A DNA stretch of 64,000 nucleotides, taken from Saprospiraceae bacterium (GTDB lineage Bacteria > Bacteroidota > Bacteroidia > Chitinophagales > Saprospiraceae). The stretch lies in contig JABWBR010000011.1 of assembly GCA_013360405.1 (NCBI GenBank), positions 1 to 64,000 of the forward strand. The letters are read 5' to 3'. Both the position numbers and the translations under genes were made by a program. This document shows positions 7,387-16,492 of this stretch, one piece after another (the stretch's first letter is position 1; every line of letters starts with the position of its first letter). The notes beneath the pieces were generated by a model. It saw nothing but the letters and a program-made list of their open reading frames with translations. It did no database searches and was not told where the DNA came from.

Positions 7387-9594
7387 ATGGGAGCCATGAC
7401 TGCTACAAAAGAATCCTTGCACGAATCATTGCAGAATTACTTTGGATTCGACAATTTTAAAGGAAATCAGGAAGCGATTATCCGGAGTGTACTCGACGGC
7501 AAGGACACTTTCGTGATCATGCCTACGGGCGGGGGCAAATCGCTGTGCTACCAATTGCCGGCGCTTATGCTGGAAGGCACTGCCATTATTATATCGCCGC
7601 TGATCGCTTTGATGAAAAACCAGGTGGATTCTATTCGCGGTTATAGCCAAAACGACGAGGTAGCCCACTTTTTAAATTCTTCACTCACCCGGGCGCAGAT
7701 GAAGCAGGTAAAGCACGATATTGCAGTGGGCAAGACCAAATTGCTTTTTATCGCGCCTGAGACGCTCACCAAAGACGAGAATATCGAGTTTTTCCAACAG
7801 GTTAACGTCAGCTTCGTCGCCGTAGACGAGGCGCACTGTATTTCGGAGTGGGGCCACGATTTTCGCCCCGAATACCGCCGTATTAAGGCTATGCTCGACG
7901 CGATCAATGCCGACATTCCCGTGATAGCGCTCACCGCTACCGCCACGCCCAAGGTGCAGTCGGATATTATCAAGAACCTGAACATGCAGGAGTACAATAC
8001 ATTCGTCTCCTCGTTTAACCGGGAAAACCTGTATTACGAAATAAGACAAAAAGGTAAAAAGGACTTTACGCTCAAGCAGATCGTGCAAACGATCAAGAAT
8101 CTGTCGGGCCGCTCGGGCATTATTTACGTGCAAAGCCGCAAGACAGCCGAGGAAATCGCCCAGACCCTGGTGGTCAACGATATCAAAGCCGCCCCTTATC
8201 ACGCCGGACTCGACGCCAAAACGCGCAGCAAAACCCAGGATGATTTCCTGATGGAGGAAATCGACGTGATTGTGGCTACAATCGCCTTCGGTATGGGGAT
8301 CGACAAACCCGATGTGCGATTTGTGATCCACTACGACATTCCCAAAAGCATCGAAAACTACTACCAGGAAACCGGCCGCGCCGGCCGCGACGGACTGGAG
8401 GGCAAGTGTATTGCGTTTTATTCATACCAGGATATCCTGCGCCTCGAAAAATTCCTTCGCGACAAACCCGTCGCAGAACGCGAAATGAGCGCCCAATTGA
8501 TGCAGGAAGTGATGGCTTACGCCGAAACTACGGCCTGCCGCCGCCGGTTCCTGCTCCACTATTTCGGTGAGCCTTTTGACGACCAGCGCTGCGAGTGTAT
8601 GTGCGACAATTGCCGCTACCCCAAAGCGCGCGTGGAGGTGAAAACCGAGATGCAGCAGGCGCTGAGAGCCGTAGCCCAACTCGACGAAAATTACGGCATC
8701 AAAACGCTGATCGATTTTGTGCTGGGTCACGAAACGAAAGAACTCAAGGACTTTAAATTTGACAAAAAAGAACTCTTCGCCGTGGGCGCCGGCAAAGAGG
8801 AAACGCTCTGGAGCTCGGTATTCCGCCAGGCTATGCTCAACGGACTGCTGCGGAAGGATATTGAAAGCTACGGCTTGCTCAAATTGACCGAAAAAGGGCA
8901 CGAGTTTATCAAGAAACCCCACTCGTTCCTGATTCCAATGAACAATAATTTCGATGAACCGCCCCAGGATCTCGAAGAACCGCAGGGCAAAACCGCCGTG
9001 CTCGACGAAACGCTGATCAAGCTGCTCAAAGACCTGCGCCGGCGCGAAGCCAAGCGCCTCGGACTGCCGCCGTTTGTGATTTTTCAGGACCCCTCTCTCG
9101 AAGATATGGCTACCCAATATCCGATTTCGATGGAGGATATGACCAAGGTGAGCGGCGTTAGCATCGGCAAAGCTACCCGCTATGCCAAACCGTTTATCGA
9201 GCTGATCAATAAATATGTAGAAGAAAACGAAATAGAGCGGCCCACCGATTTTGTGGTCAAACAAGTGGCCAACAAATCAAAGGTGAAGGTCAGCATCATC
9301 CAGGCCATCGACCGCAAAATACCCCTCGATGATATTGCTTCGTCCAACGGACTCAGCATGGACGAACTGGTGGCCGAACTCGACGCGATCGTGGTGTCAG
9401 GCACAAAGGTGAATATCGATTATTACCTGGAAGATGCGGTGGATGAATACGCCCGCGAAGACATCTACGATTATTTCATGAACGCCGAAACCGACGACCC
9501 CGAAAAGGCTTATACCGAACTAAAAGGCGACGATGTGACGATTGAGGAAATTCAGCTGGTCAGGATCAAATTTTTGTCCGATATAGCCAACTAG
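7387..9594 (+). CDS. recQ: ATP-dependent DNA helicase RecQ
   Basis: 735 residues in the long Bacteroidota form. The order is motif 0 (FGFDNFKGNQ), Walker A (MPTGGGKSLCYQLPA), DEAH box (VAVDEAHCISEWGHDFRPEY), motif III (ALTATA), motif V (ATIAFGMGIDKPDVRFVIHYD) and motif VI (YYQETGRAGRDG). A zinc module (Cys in TTACRRR and RCECMCDNC, about residue 380-415) and an RQC winged helix follow. An HRDC domain (LRRREAKRLGLPPFVIF, about 550) and a C-terminal helix-turn-helix segment (about 640-680) complete it. RecQ unwinds DNA 3'-5' in recombination repair. Two starts nine bases apart (7387, 7396) are possible. aroQ follows after 17 bases, probably co-transcribed. Confidence 0.96.
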   Translation: MGAMTATKESLHESLQNYFGFDNFKGNQEAIIRSVLDGKDTFVIMPTGGGKSLCYQLPALMLEGTAIIISPLIALMKNQVDSIRGYSQNDEVAHFLNSSLTRAQMKQVKHDIAVGKTKLLFIAPETLTKDENIEFFQQVNVSFVAVDEAHCISEWGHDFRPEYRRIKAMLDAINADIPVIALTATATPKVQSDIIKNLNMQEYNTFVSSFNRENLYYEIRQKGKKDFTLKQIVQTIKNLSGRSGIIYVQSRKTAEEIAQTLVVNDIKAAPYHAGLDAKTRSKTQDDFLMEEIDVIVATIAFGMGIDKPDVRFVIHYDIPKSIENYYQETGRAGRDGLEGKCIAFYSYQDILRLEKFLRDKPVAEREMSAQLMQEVMAYAETTACRRRFLLHYFGEPFDDQRCECMCDNCRYPKARVEVKTEMQQALRAVAQLDENYGIKTLIDFVLGHETKELKDFKFDKKELFAVGAGKEETLWSSVFRQAMLNGLLRKDIESYGLLKLTEKGHEFIKKPHSFLIPMNNNFDEPPQDLEEPQGKTAVLDETLIKLLKDLRRREAKRLGLPPFVIFQDPSLEDMATQYPISMEDMTKVSGVSIGKATRYAKPFIELINKYVEENEIERPTDFVVKQVANKSKVKVSIIQAIDRKIPLDDIASSNGLSMDELVAELDAIVVSGTKVNIDYYLEDAVDEYAREDIYDYFMNAETDDPEKAYTELKGDDVTIEEIQLVRIKFLSDIAN

Positions 9595-9611
9595 CCCGTT
9601 AATACGTCGTT

Positions 9612-10025
9612 ATGAAAATGATTATCATCAACGGTCCGAACCTCAACCTGCTGGGGTCGCGGGAGCCGGATATTTACGGCAGACAACCCTTCGAGGAGTA
9701 TTTCGCCACGCTGCAGCAGGAGTTTCCCGGCATTACGCTGCACTATTTTCAAAGCAACTCCGAAGGCGCCCTGATCGACAAGATCCACGAGGCCGGCTTT
9801 ACCTACGACGGCATCGTGCTCAATGCCGGCGCCTATTCCCATACGTCTATCGCGATCGCCGACGCCATTGCGGCCATCCGCACCCCCGTGATCGAGGTAC
9901 ATATTTCCAATGTATACGAACGCGAAGAATTTCGCCATCATTCTTACCTGGCGTCTAATTGTGTGGGCAGCATTTCCGGACTCGGGCTGCGAGGGTATGA
10001 GTTGGCGATTAGGTATTTTCTGTAG
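9612..10025 (+). CDS. aroQ: 3-dehydroquinate dehydratase, type II
   Basis: 137 residues, the normal size for the small type II enzyme. The N-terminal IINGPNLNLLGSREPDIYG carries the family signature with the catalytic Tyr. NSEGALIDKIHEA, LNAGAYSHTSIAIADAI and the catalytic-His region EVHISNVYEREEFRHHSY follow, and Arg lies near the end. It converts 3-dehydroquinate to 3-dehydroshikimate in the shikimate pathway. The gene sits directly behind recQ and ends at a repeat array. Confidence 0.96.
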   Translation: MKMIIINGPNLNLLGSREPDIYGRQPFEEYFATLQQEFPGITLHYFQSNSEGALIDKIHEAGFTYDGIVLNAGAYSHTSIAIADAIAAIRTPVIEVHISNVYEREEFRHHSYLASNCVGSISGLGLRGYELAIRYFL

Positions 10026-10141
10026 GGCTTAGCGGTTAGGGCTTAGGGCTTAGGTCTTAGCGTTCAGGTCTCAGGTCTTAGCGATTAAATGCTAACTGCT
10101 AACTGCTAACTGCTAACTGCTGACTGCTAAGTGCTAAGTGC
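10026..10141. repeat. heptad-repeat array between convergent genes
   Basis: Words such as GGGCTTA, GGTCTTA and GCGATTA, then (ACTGCTA) units at about 10090-10140. The TAA/TGA in each 7-base word falls in all three frames within 21 bases. It fills the gap between convergent aroQ and the TIM-barrel gene. Confidence 0.8.
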
Positions 10142-10145
10142 CAGC

Positions 10146-11063
10146 TCAAAAGGCATCCACCGCCCTATACGCATCAATCACCGCCCTTTCCCCGTCTTTG
10201 CCGGGCTTGGAGTTGCCGTGTTCCATGCCTAATACGCCGGTGAAGCCGCGGCTATGGATGTATTTGAACACATTTTTGTAGTTTATTTCGCCGGTAGTGG
10301 GTTCTTTCCTGCCGGGGTTGTCGCCGATCTGGAAATAGGCGATCTCGCTCCAGGCGGCCTCGATATTGGGCAGCAGGTTGCCTTCCTGGATTTGTTGGTG
10401 GTAGATATCGAACAAAATCTTGCAGGCTGGGCTATCCACGGCGCGGCAGATTTCGAAAGCTTGTGCGGCTTTGGTAAGGAACAAGCCGGGGTGGTCGCGG
10501 AAATTGAGCGGTTCGAGCACCACTGCCAGGTTGTGTGGCTCCAGGATGTCCGCAGCGCGGCGCAGGGCTTCCACCACATTTGCGGTTTGGTAGCCCATAT
10601 CGAGGCGCAGGTCGAGGTGGCCGGGCACCACGGTCATCCACTTGGCATTTACGCGTTTGGCCACTTCCACCGAATCTTTGATATGTTGCAAAAACTCGTC
10701 GCGCAGGTCGGTTTTGCCGCTAGCCAGGTTGGGTTGGTTCCAGTAGATTTTGTGAGCCACAAAAACGCCCATCGTCATGCCGCGTTTGGCCATTGCTTCG
10801 CCCATTCGCTTTTGGGTATCCACGTCGCGGTCTTTCATGCCGTTGTCTTCAAAAGCCGTAAAGCCTTCGTCGGCCATAAAATGCAGCTGATCCACGGGGT
10901 CTTCTCCCGCATGCGCGTTAAACATGCCGGTATGCGGCGCGTATTTGAGCTTAAAGCCAGGCGCTGGAACAGGCTGTTGGGTCATGCCCTGCAGGCTATT
11001 GATGCCGGTAAGGGCGCCGGCGGTGGTAGCCAGTCCGGTGTGGAGGAAGGTTCTTCGTTTCAT
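10146..11063 (-). CDS. hydroxypyruvate isomerase-like TIM-barrel protein with Tat signal
   Basis: 305 residues. The N-terminus MKRRTFLHTGLATTAG is a twin-arginine signal, so the folded protein is exported. The rest is a xylose isomerase-like/AP endonuclease 2 TIM barrel: ADEGFTAFEDNG, VVPGHLDLRLDMGYQTANVVEAL, NLAVVLEPLNFRDHPGLFL (first metal Glu), CKILFDIYHQQI (metal Asp/His), FQIGDNPGRKEPTTGEINY and LGMEHGN (last Glu). This set matches the Hyi subgroup. The substrate is unknown; the neighbouring oxidoreductase with a Tat signal suggests periplasmic sugar or polyol chemistry. Confidence 0.85.
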   Translation of the reverse strand: MKRRTFLHTGLATTAGALTGINSLQGMTQQPVPAPGFKLKYAPHTGMFNAHAGEDPVDQLHFMADEGFTAFEDNGMKDRDVDTQKRMGEAMAKRGMTMGVFVAHKIYWNQPNLASGKTDLRDEFLQHIKDSVEVAKRVNAKWMTVVPGHLDLRLDMGYQTANVVEALRRAADILEPHNLAVVLEPLNFRDHPGLFLTKAAQAFEICRAVDSPACKILFDIYHQQIQEGNLLPNIEAAWSEIAYFQIGDNPGRKEPTTGEINYKNVFKYIHSRGFTGVLGMEHGNSKPGKDGERAVIDAYRAVDAF

Positions 11064-11221
11064 GGTTGTTCTCTGTTGTCGGTTCTCTGTTGTCGGTTCG
11101 TTTTATGGGTTTATAAGTTAATAGGTTTAGGAACAAATGCCAGCGTTCGCACGAGTCGCATAGTCTCGTTTCGACTCCGCTCAACGACCGGCAGAGTTCT
11201 CTCCCTCACTCCCTCACTCTC
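11064..11221. repeat. intergenic short-period repeats
   Basis: Two copies of a 15-bp word (GTTCTCTGTTGTCGG) at about 11067-11096, a GGTTTATAAG-like stretch, and a CTCACTCT octamer run at about 11206-11238 ending at the apbE stop. No coding frame. Confidence 0.7.
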
Positions 11222-12265
11222 TCACTCTCTCACTCCCCCCCGGAGTGCTCCCAGCTGCACCGGCTTGCCTTTCTCCTGGAAAGTCACAATCGTGGGGATA
11301 TTCTTATAATTTTTTTGTAGCCAGGCGAAGCCTTTGCGGGGGCCCAGCACGCTCACCGCCGTGGCCAGCGCATCGGCTTGCATAGCGGTGGGGGCTTGCA
11401 CGCTCACCATAGCGGCGTGGGTAACGCCCATACCTGTGCGTGGGTCGATAATATGCGAATAGCGCTTGCCGTCTGATTCGAGGAAGCGGTAGAGTGCGCC
11501 GGAGGTAGCCACGGCGCAGCGCTTCACCTGTAACAGCGTATCGCGAAGTTGGCCCTGTGGCGTCACCCATTTGGCGAAGATCTGCCAGCCGGGTTGGCCG
11601 GGAGGGGCGTCGCCGGCTACGAGGTCGCCGCCACCTTGTATGAGTGCCCGGCTCACCTGTTGCTGTTCGATAGCTTTGAGCGCTTCGTCGAGGGCATAAC
11701 CTTTGGCGATGCCACCCAGGTCGAGTTGCATATTGGGAGCGTTGAGCTTCACCGACTTATCGGCGGCGTTGAGCTGCATTTTTTTATAACCCACGCTTTT
11801 GCGGGCCGTGCTGATCTCCGATTTGGCAGGTATGGCCTTTTGGCGGATAGCCTTGCGCCACACCTTGCTCAGTGGCCCCACCGTGACGTCGAAGGCGCCC
11901 TTGGTCTGGATTGCCAACTCCTGGGAAGCCGACAGCAGAAGCCAGAGCGGTTCGCTCACGGGCACGGCTTTTTTGCTGCCGGCCGTCATCGACAACTTGC
12001 TGAGCTCGCTGGTGGGCATATAATCGCTCATACTGTTGTTGATCTCGTCGATGCGGGCTTTGGCGGCATCGGCGGCTTTGCGGGCCTGGGATGAATCGGC
12101 GGCGTACAACGAAATATTAAACAAAGTGCCCATCTGGGGATGGGAAAACGCAAATCGTTTCAGCGGCGCCTCGGTCTGGGCCCCGGCATAGCGGGGTAGG
12201 AGCAGGGCGACAAAGCCGTACAAAGCAATCGTAGTCAGCAAACGGTACATAGTCATCATTTTCAA
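11222..12265 (-). CDS. apbE: FAD:protein FMN transferase (ApbE)
   Basis: 347 residues with an N-terminal signal ending near residue 29 (YAGAQ). ApbE landmarks: HPQMGTLFNISLYA, INNSMSDYMPTSELS, GAFDVTVGPLSKVW, LDLGGIAKGYALDEAL, ALIQGGGDLVA, the IIDPRTGMGVTH loop and the metal-binding TAMQADALATAVSVLG. ApbE attaches FMN to Thr of Na+-NQR/RNF subunits and related periplasmic flavoproteins. No acceptor protein is encoded in the window. It is transcribed behind the Gfo/Idh gene, six bases apart, so probably in one operon with it. Confidence 0.93.
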   Translation of the reverse strand: MKMMTMYRLLTTIALYGFVALLLPRYAGAQTEAPLKRFAFSHPQMGTLFNISLYAADSSQARKAADAAKARIDEINNSMSDYMPTSELSKLSMTAGSKKAVPVSEPLWLLLSASQELAIQTKGAFDVTVGPLSKVWRKAIRQKAIPAKSEISTARKSVGYKKMQLNAADKSVKLNAPNMQLDLGGIAKGYALDEALKAIEQQQVSRALIQGGGDLVAGDAPPGQPGWQIFAKWVTPQGQLRDTLLQVKRCAVATSGALYRFLESDGKRYSHIIDPRTGMGVTHAAMVSVQAPTAMQADALATAVSVLGPRKGFAWLQKNYKNIPTIVTFQEKGKPVQLGALRGGVRE

Positions 12266-12271
12266 AAGAAC

Positions 12272-13603
12272 TTACAATACTTTCGTCACGCCGGGAATTG
12301 CGCAGGCGTACATGCCGTCTTTGCCGGGCAGCACGGGCGGCTCGGCATTCCAGGCGTATTTATTGGGCATCAGGCTGATTTCTGAATTCAGGGCGCTTTC
12401 CCATTCGATCAGCTGCCCCGAATACGTAGCCATGCGGCCCATGATAGCCGTCATCGTACTTTTCGCGGCGTGTTCGGCGTCGGCAAATTTAAACTCACTT
12501 TTTGAAATAGCGGCAAACAAAAGGTCGTGTTCTACCTGGTACGGGTTGAGATCCTTGCGGTCGTCGTGGCGCAGGATGGGATATCCGCTGGCGGTGAGGA
12601 TCACCCCGGGTTCGGGCGCCGAGCCGCTGGTACCCTGGAAGCTTTCCGTGACGCGGTTGACGCAACCCGACATGTGCCGGCATTGGCTGTACATGCGCGA
12701 GCCGTCGTCGTATTCAAACTCCACGAAGTGGTGGTCGTAGATCTCGCCGAATTCCTTGCCCACGCGCACCTGGCGGCCACCCATACCGTAAGCTTTTATC
12801 GGGTAGGCTTGTTTCACCCAGTTGCTCACGTCCATATTGTGGATATGCTGCTCGTTGATATGGTCGCCGCAGAGCCAGTTGAAATAATACCAGTTGCGCA
12901 TCTGGTACTCCATCTCCGTTTGTTTTTTCTGGCGGGGGCGCACCCACACGCCTTCGCTGTTCCAGTACACGTGCGAAGTCACGATATCGCCGATCACGCC
13001 TTGCTGGAGTAGTTCCACCCAGCGCAGGTACTTCGTTTCGTAGCGGCGTTGGAGGCCCACCACTACATTGAGCTTACGGCGTTTGGCGTCTTCGGCGGCG
13101 GCCAGCACCCGGCGCACGCCGGGGGCATCCACGGCCACGGGTTTTTCCATAAACACGTGTTTGCCGGCCTTCACAGCTGCCTCGAAGTGGAGGGGGCGGA
13201 AGCCGGGGGGCGTGCAGAGGATCACCACGTCGCAGAGGGGGATCACCTTGGCATAGCCGTCGAAACCGGTGAATTTGTGGTCTTCGGGCACCTGTAGCCG
13301 CGATAGTTCGAGACCGTTGGCGGTCAGTTCCTGGCCTATTTGCTTATAACTGTTATCCAGGTTATCGCGGAAAGCATCGGCCATAGCCACCAGTTTCACC
13401 GACTTGTGGGCCAGCAGGGCTTGTACGGCGGCGCCGGTGCCGCGGCCTCCGCAGCCGACGAGGCCCACCTTGATCGTCTCTTCGCCGGCGCTGTATACAC
13501 CGGCGGCAATAGCGGAAGGCGCCAGCACCATCGCGCCGGCTACTACGCCCGCCGTCTTCACGAAATCGCGACGCGACATGGCGGATTTATTTTTCTTCGA
13601 CAT
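12272..13603 (-). CDS. Gfo/Idh/MocA-family oxidoreductase with Tat signal
   Basis: 443 residues. MSRRDFVKTAGVVAGAMVLAP is a twin-arginine signal. The Rossmann segment KVGLVGCGGRGTGAAVQALL follows, then DVVILCTPPGFRPLHFEAAVKAGKHVFMEKPVAVDAPGVRRVL with the EKP motif, then VVGLQRRYETKYLRWVELLQQGVIGDI. Length and motifs match the long Bacteroidota branch that includes GH109-like NAD-dependent glycosidases. The exact reaction is unknown. Head of a minus-strand group with apbE and the TIM-barrel gene. Confidence 0.88.
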   Translation of the reverse strand: MSKKNKSAMSRRDFVKTAGVVAGAMVLAPSAIAAGVYSAGEETIKVGLVGCGGRGTGAAVQALLAHKSVKLVAMADAFRDNLDNSYKQIGQELTANGLELSRLQVPEDHKFTGFDGYAKVIPLCDVVILCTPPGFRPLHFEAAVKAGKHVFMEKPVAVDAPGVRRVLAAAEDAKRRKLNVVVGLQRRYETKYLRWVELLQQGVIGDIVTSHVYWNSEGVWVRPRQKKQTEMEYQMRNWYYFNWLCGDHINEQHIHNMDVSNWVKQAYPIKAYGMGGRQVRVGKEFGEIYDHHFVEFEYDDGSRMYSQCRHMSGCVNRVTESFQGTSGSAPEPGVILTASGYPILRHDDRKDLNPYQVEHDLLFAAISKSEFKFADAEHAAKSTMTAIMGRMATYSGQLIEWESALNSEISLMPNKYAWNAEPPVLPGKDGMYACAIPGVTKVL

Positions 13604-13649
13604 ATGCGAAACATTTATTGTGGAAGTAAAAAAGCAAGGGCAAATTAGC

Positions 13650-13657
13650 TAAATTTG
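13650..13657 (+). promoter_or_regulatory. Bacteroidota-type -7 box (TAAATTTG) for the K+ channel gene
   Basis: The octamer matches TAnnTTTG and lies 38 bases before the ATG at 13696. The nearest TTG upstream is about 29 bases away, longer than usual, so only the -7 element is supported. Confidence 0.4.
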
Positions 13658-13695
13658 TTTGGAATAGCGAGGATCTTATACCTCCAAATAAAGAG

Positions 13696-14754
13696 ATGCA
13701 AAAACCGGACGTTCGCGTCAAAAAACAGCTTCGGGCCAACTTTCCCACCTCGATTATGAACCTGCGTGCGGCGGCGATTCTTTTTGGGATCGACCTGGTT
13801 ATAGGCATGCTGGGGTACGTATTACTGGAGAATTATAAAATACTCGACGCGCTCTACATGACCGTCATCACCGTTGCCACCGTGGGCTTTACCGAGGTAC
13901 AGCCCTTGAGTGAAACGGGGCGGTTTTTTACTTCTATTTACATACTGGTCAATATCGGCATTTTTGCGTACATCCTCGCCGTTTTTTCGTATTATATCAT
14001 CCAGGGAGAAATATTCAAAACCATGCATGCTAACCTCATCAACAGCAAGGTTGACAAGCTGAATAACCATATCATTTTGTGTGGTTTCGGGCGTTTTGGG
14101 CAGGAAGTGGCCTCGCAACTCACCGCCCAAAAGATGCCTTTTGTGGTGATTGAGCACGACGCATCCAAGATCGAACTCATCCAGCAGATCGACCCCAATA
14201 TGCTGTATGTCTATGATGACGCCACCCACGACGAGGCCCTCATCAAAGCGGGACTGGAGCGCGCCCGCGCCGTCATATCGGCCCTGCCCGCCGACTCCGA
14301 CAACGTGTTTATCGTACTCACCGCCAGGCAGATCAACCCCACCGTGCGTATCATCAGCCGGGTGGCCGAGCTCAAGTCGCAGAAAAAACTCATCAAAGCC
14401 GGCGCCGACCACGCCGTGATGCCCGAACAATTGGGCGGCTTTTATATGGCTACCCTCATCACTAAACCCAGCGCGGTAGAGTTTTTTTATTTTATTACAA
14501 ATGAATACGAATCAGATATCGGCTTCGAAGAAATCGGTTTCAACGACCTGCCTGCCGCCATGCAATCCCTTTCTATCGGCGAAATGCGTATCCGGGAGCG
14601 CACGGGGGCCAATGTGATCGGGTTTAAAGACCCCGCCGGCCGCTACAAAGTCAACCCCACTCCCGATGTGCGCCTGTCTCCCGGAGCCAGTTTTATAATC
14701 CTGGGCAACCACGAGCAATTGGAGAAGTTGAGCGAGTTTTTTGGGAAAGGGTAG
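13696..14754 (+). CDS. TrkA-domain potassium channel
   Basis: 352 residues. Two transmembrane helices (about 22-42 and 73-95) flank a pore loop, ALYMTVITVATVGFTEVQPLS; the filter reads TVGFT rather than TVGYG, a variant common in Bacteroidota Kch-like channels. After it comes an RCK/TrkA-N Rossmann domain (HIILCGFGRFGQEVASQL, then VVIEHDASKIELI, about 117-235) and a TrkA-C domain (about 265-350). Cytoplasmic RCK domains gate such channels by ligand binding. Divergent from the Gfo/Idh gene. Confidence 0.92.
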   Translation: MQKPDVRVKKQLRANFPTSIMNLRAAAILFGIDLVIGMLGYVLLENYKILDALYMTVITVATVGFTEVQPLSETGRFFTSIYILVNIGIFAYILAVFSYYIIQGEIFKTMHANLINSKVDKLNNHIILCGFGRFGQEVASQLTAQKMPFVVIEHDASKIELIQQIDPNMLYVYDDATHDEALIKAGLERARAVISALPADSDNVFIVLTARQINPTVRIISRVAELKSQKKLIKAGADHAVMPEQLGGFYMATLITKPSAVEFFYFITNEYESDIGFEEIGFNDLPAAMQSLSIGEMRIRERTGANVIGFKDPAGRYKVNPTPDVRLSPGASFIILGNHEQLEKLSEFFGKG

Positions 14755-14905
14755 GGGGTTGGGCAGGCGGCAGGGTAAAATATTCCCATAAGGAAATGAC
14801 TATATCGAATACCAATTATGTATGCCCCAAAGAACTCCGCTTGCGGTATAATCGTTATATTTGCTAAATAAGCGCTTTTATAAGCTAAAGACAAAACCAT
14901 TGCGC

Positions 14906-15142
14906 ATGGGTGTTCATCAGATATTAGCATTGGTAAAACAACTGCCGTTCGTAGAGCAGTTGACCGTGGCGGAGGCCATTTTACACTCCATCCTTCAACA
15001 GCAGCGTGATCACACCTATGCGGATGAAGAAGATGCCAGGCTTTCTATAGCTGCCGAGGCCCTTTTCGCAGATTACGAAAAGGATGAAGAGTTGACTGCT
15101 TTTACTCAACTTGATGGAGAGGGTATCTATGAAGAGAAGTGA
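14906..15142 (+). CDS. small antitoxin-like protein
   Basis: 78 residues, MGVHQILALVKQLPFVEQ... ending GEGIYEEK. It is acidic and helical, with a LTVAEAILHSIL core and a charged tail. I recognise no named family, but its size, its acidic end and the 14-base overlap with a MazF/PemK-like reading frame make it a likely antitoxin. The ATG at 14906 is preferred over an in-frame TTG at 14861, which overlaps a TATATTTG -7-like box (14856-14863). Confidence 0.6.
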   Translation: MGVHQILALVKQLPFVEQLTVAEAILHSILQQQRDHTYADEEDARLSIAAEALFADYEKDEELTAFTQLDGEGIYEEK

Positions 15143-15468
15143 AATATGGTTAATAAAACCTGGACCCGGCTATCGGCGCAGAAATCAAGAAAACTCGACC
15201 TGCTATAATAGTAAGCGCTAACGGACTTGGAAAGTTGCCCCTTCGCGTTATAATTCCCATTACAGATTGGAAAGATCACTATTCAGTTGCTGAGTGGATG
15301 GTCAAGTTAATACCAGATAGCGCCAATAATTTATCAAAAGTATCTTCAGCTGACTGTTTCCAGGTCCGGTCTGTATCCACGGATAGATTAGTCAAACTTA
15401 TAGGTACGCTATCCTCGAATGAAATGGCACTAATTGAACTAGCGCTAACGAAGGTGCTTAAAATTTAA
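15129..15468 (+). pseudogene. MazF/PemK-like toxin gene with a one-base frameshift
   Basis: The ATG at 15129 starts MKRSEIWLI, the usual beginning of MazF/PemK toxins, overlapping the antitoxin stop. After the A4 run at 15155-15158 the frame breaks: removing one A gives LDPAIGAEIKKTRPAIIVSANGLGK, then LPLRVIIPITDWKDHYSVAEWMVKLIPD, a typical MazF fold, continuing to the stop at 15468. As written, the first frame ends early, so no full toxin is made. MazF proteins are mRNA endonucleases. The cause may be decay, slippage in the A-run or a sequencing error. Confidence 0.75.
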
Positions 15469-15498
15469 AACTTGTTTACTCGCCCCGCTGTCTCCCAA

Positions 15499-15616
15499 CA
15501 AAGTAATCCGGCGAAAAAAAACGCGAAAATTTACGCTACACCGGCAATATTCGCGCAAATATTGCCGCCAGGGTTACAAATGCCATACACCAAAGCAGCG
15601 CCGTTTGATTACTTTG
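15499..15616. terminator. nested inverted repeats between convergent genes
   Basis: Outer arms CAAAGTAATC-CGGCG (15499-15513) and CGCCG-TTT-GATTACTTTG (15599-15616) enclose a perfect 10-bp stem CGGCAATATT/AATATTGCCG (15542-15551, 15558-15567). Placed between the convergent mazF remnant and araR; the likely role is a bidirectional terminator. Confidence 0.5.
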
Positions 15617-15619
15617 GAA

Positions 15620-16333
15620 TTAAATCTTCAGCCCAAAAGGTCTAATATCCTGGGTTTTGGATTTTTCCGCATTAAATTGGTAGAGATAGGAGCCTTTGCG
15701 GGACGTGGTCATATCCTTTTCATCCAATTTGTCAATGATATTCAGCGAGTTGATTTTATTGACAAAATTGCGCTTGTCGAATTTGGTATCCCAGATTGCT
15801 TCATAAAGTTTTTGCAGTTGCCGCATTGTAAATTTTTCGGGGAGCAGGTCAAATCCGATGGGTTCGGTGGCCGCCCGGTTTCTCAGGCGCCTCAGCGCGT
15901 GTTGTATCATCTTGTCGTGGTCGAAAATCAAATGCGGCGCCTTGGAAACGCTGAACCAATTGGCGGAGAATTGTTGGATCAGGTTTTTGCTGTGCTCCTT
16001 GATGTCGATCAGCGCGTAATAAGCCGTAGAAATTGTACGCTCCACCGGGTCGCGATCCACTTCGCTGAAGGTATCTACCTGTTCCATATATATGTTGTCG
16101 AGCCCGGTGTATAAATTCAAAATACGGGTAGCAGCAGCTTCCAGGGTTTCTTCTTTTTTTAAAAATCCGCCCACCAGCGACCACTTTCCCATTTCAGGCT
16201 CAAACCCCCTTTTGATGAGCAGGATTTTCAAATCTTCCTGGTCAAATCCGAAGATGATGCAGTCTACTGCCAACAGTACCTTGTCCTCTGTTTCGTATTG
16301 GTAGGTTATTTCATGTCCGTTTATCTGTTCCAT
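15620..16333 (-). CDS. araR: Nudix-type transcriptional regulator, AraR-like (NrtR family)
   Basis: 237 residues from the ATG at 16333; an earlier in-frame ATG at 16387 would add 18 residues unlike the family. A Nudix-like domain (about 20-150: AVDCIIFGFDQEDLKILLIKRG, GKWSLVGGFLKKEETLEAAATRIL) has a degenerate Nudix box. It is followed by a winged-helix domain (about 165-235: FTMRQLQKLYEAIWDTKFDKRNFVNKINSL). This is the architecture of the Bacteroidetes AraR/NrtR regulators, in which the former hydrolase domain senses a sugar or nucleotide. Divergent from susC of the arabinan locus, with three palindromic operators in between, so it is very likely the local arabinose repressor. Confidence 0.85.
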   Translation of the reverse strand: MEQINGHEITYQYETEDKVLLAVDCIIFGFDQEDLKILLIKRGFEPEMGKWSLVGGFLKKEETLEAAATRILNLYTGLDNIYMEQVDTFSEVDRDPVERTISTAYYALIDIKEHSKNLIQQFSANWFSVSKAPHLIFDHDKMIQHALRRLRNRAATEPIGFDLLPEKFTMRQLQKLYEAIWDTKFDKRNFVNKINSLNIIDKLDEKDMTTSRKGSYLYQFNAEKSKTQDIRPFGLKI

Positions 16334-16401
16334 CTTGCAATGATAGCATTTTGTGGGCGTAGCTACAAAACTAAGCGCTTTATGCAATACCTGTAATGAT
16401 A

Positions 16402-16417
16402 AGTGTGAAAATTACAT
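16402..16417. promoter_or_regulatory. putative AraR operator, araR-proximal
   Basis: AGTGTGAAAATTACAT contains TGTGA-N3-TTACA, the same motif as the two susC-proximal sites. It lies 69 bases upstream of the araR start, placed for autoregulation. Confidence 0.55.
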
Positions 16418-16492
16418 AAAAAATTATATTTCGTGTATTATCAACACTAAGGCTGTATCAATCATAGGTGTGCTAATAATTCAAAAAAAAAT

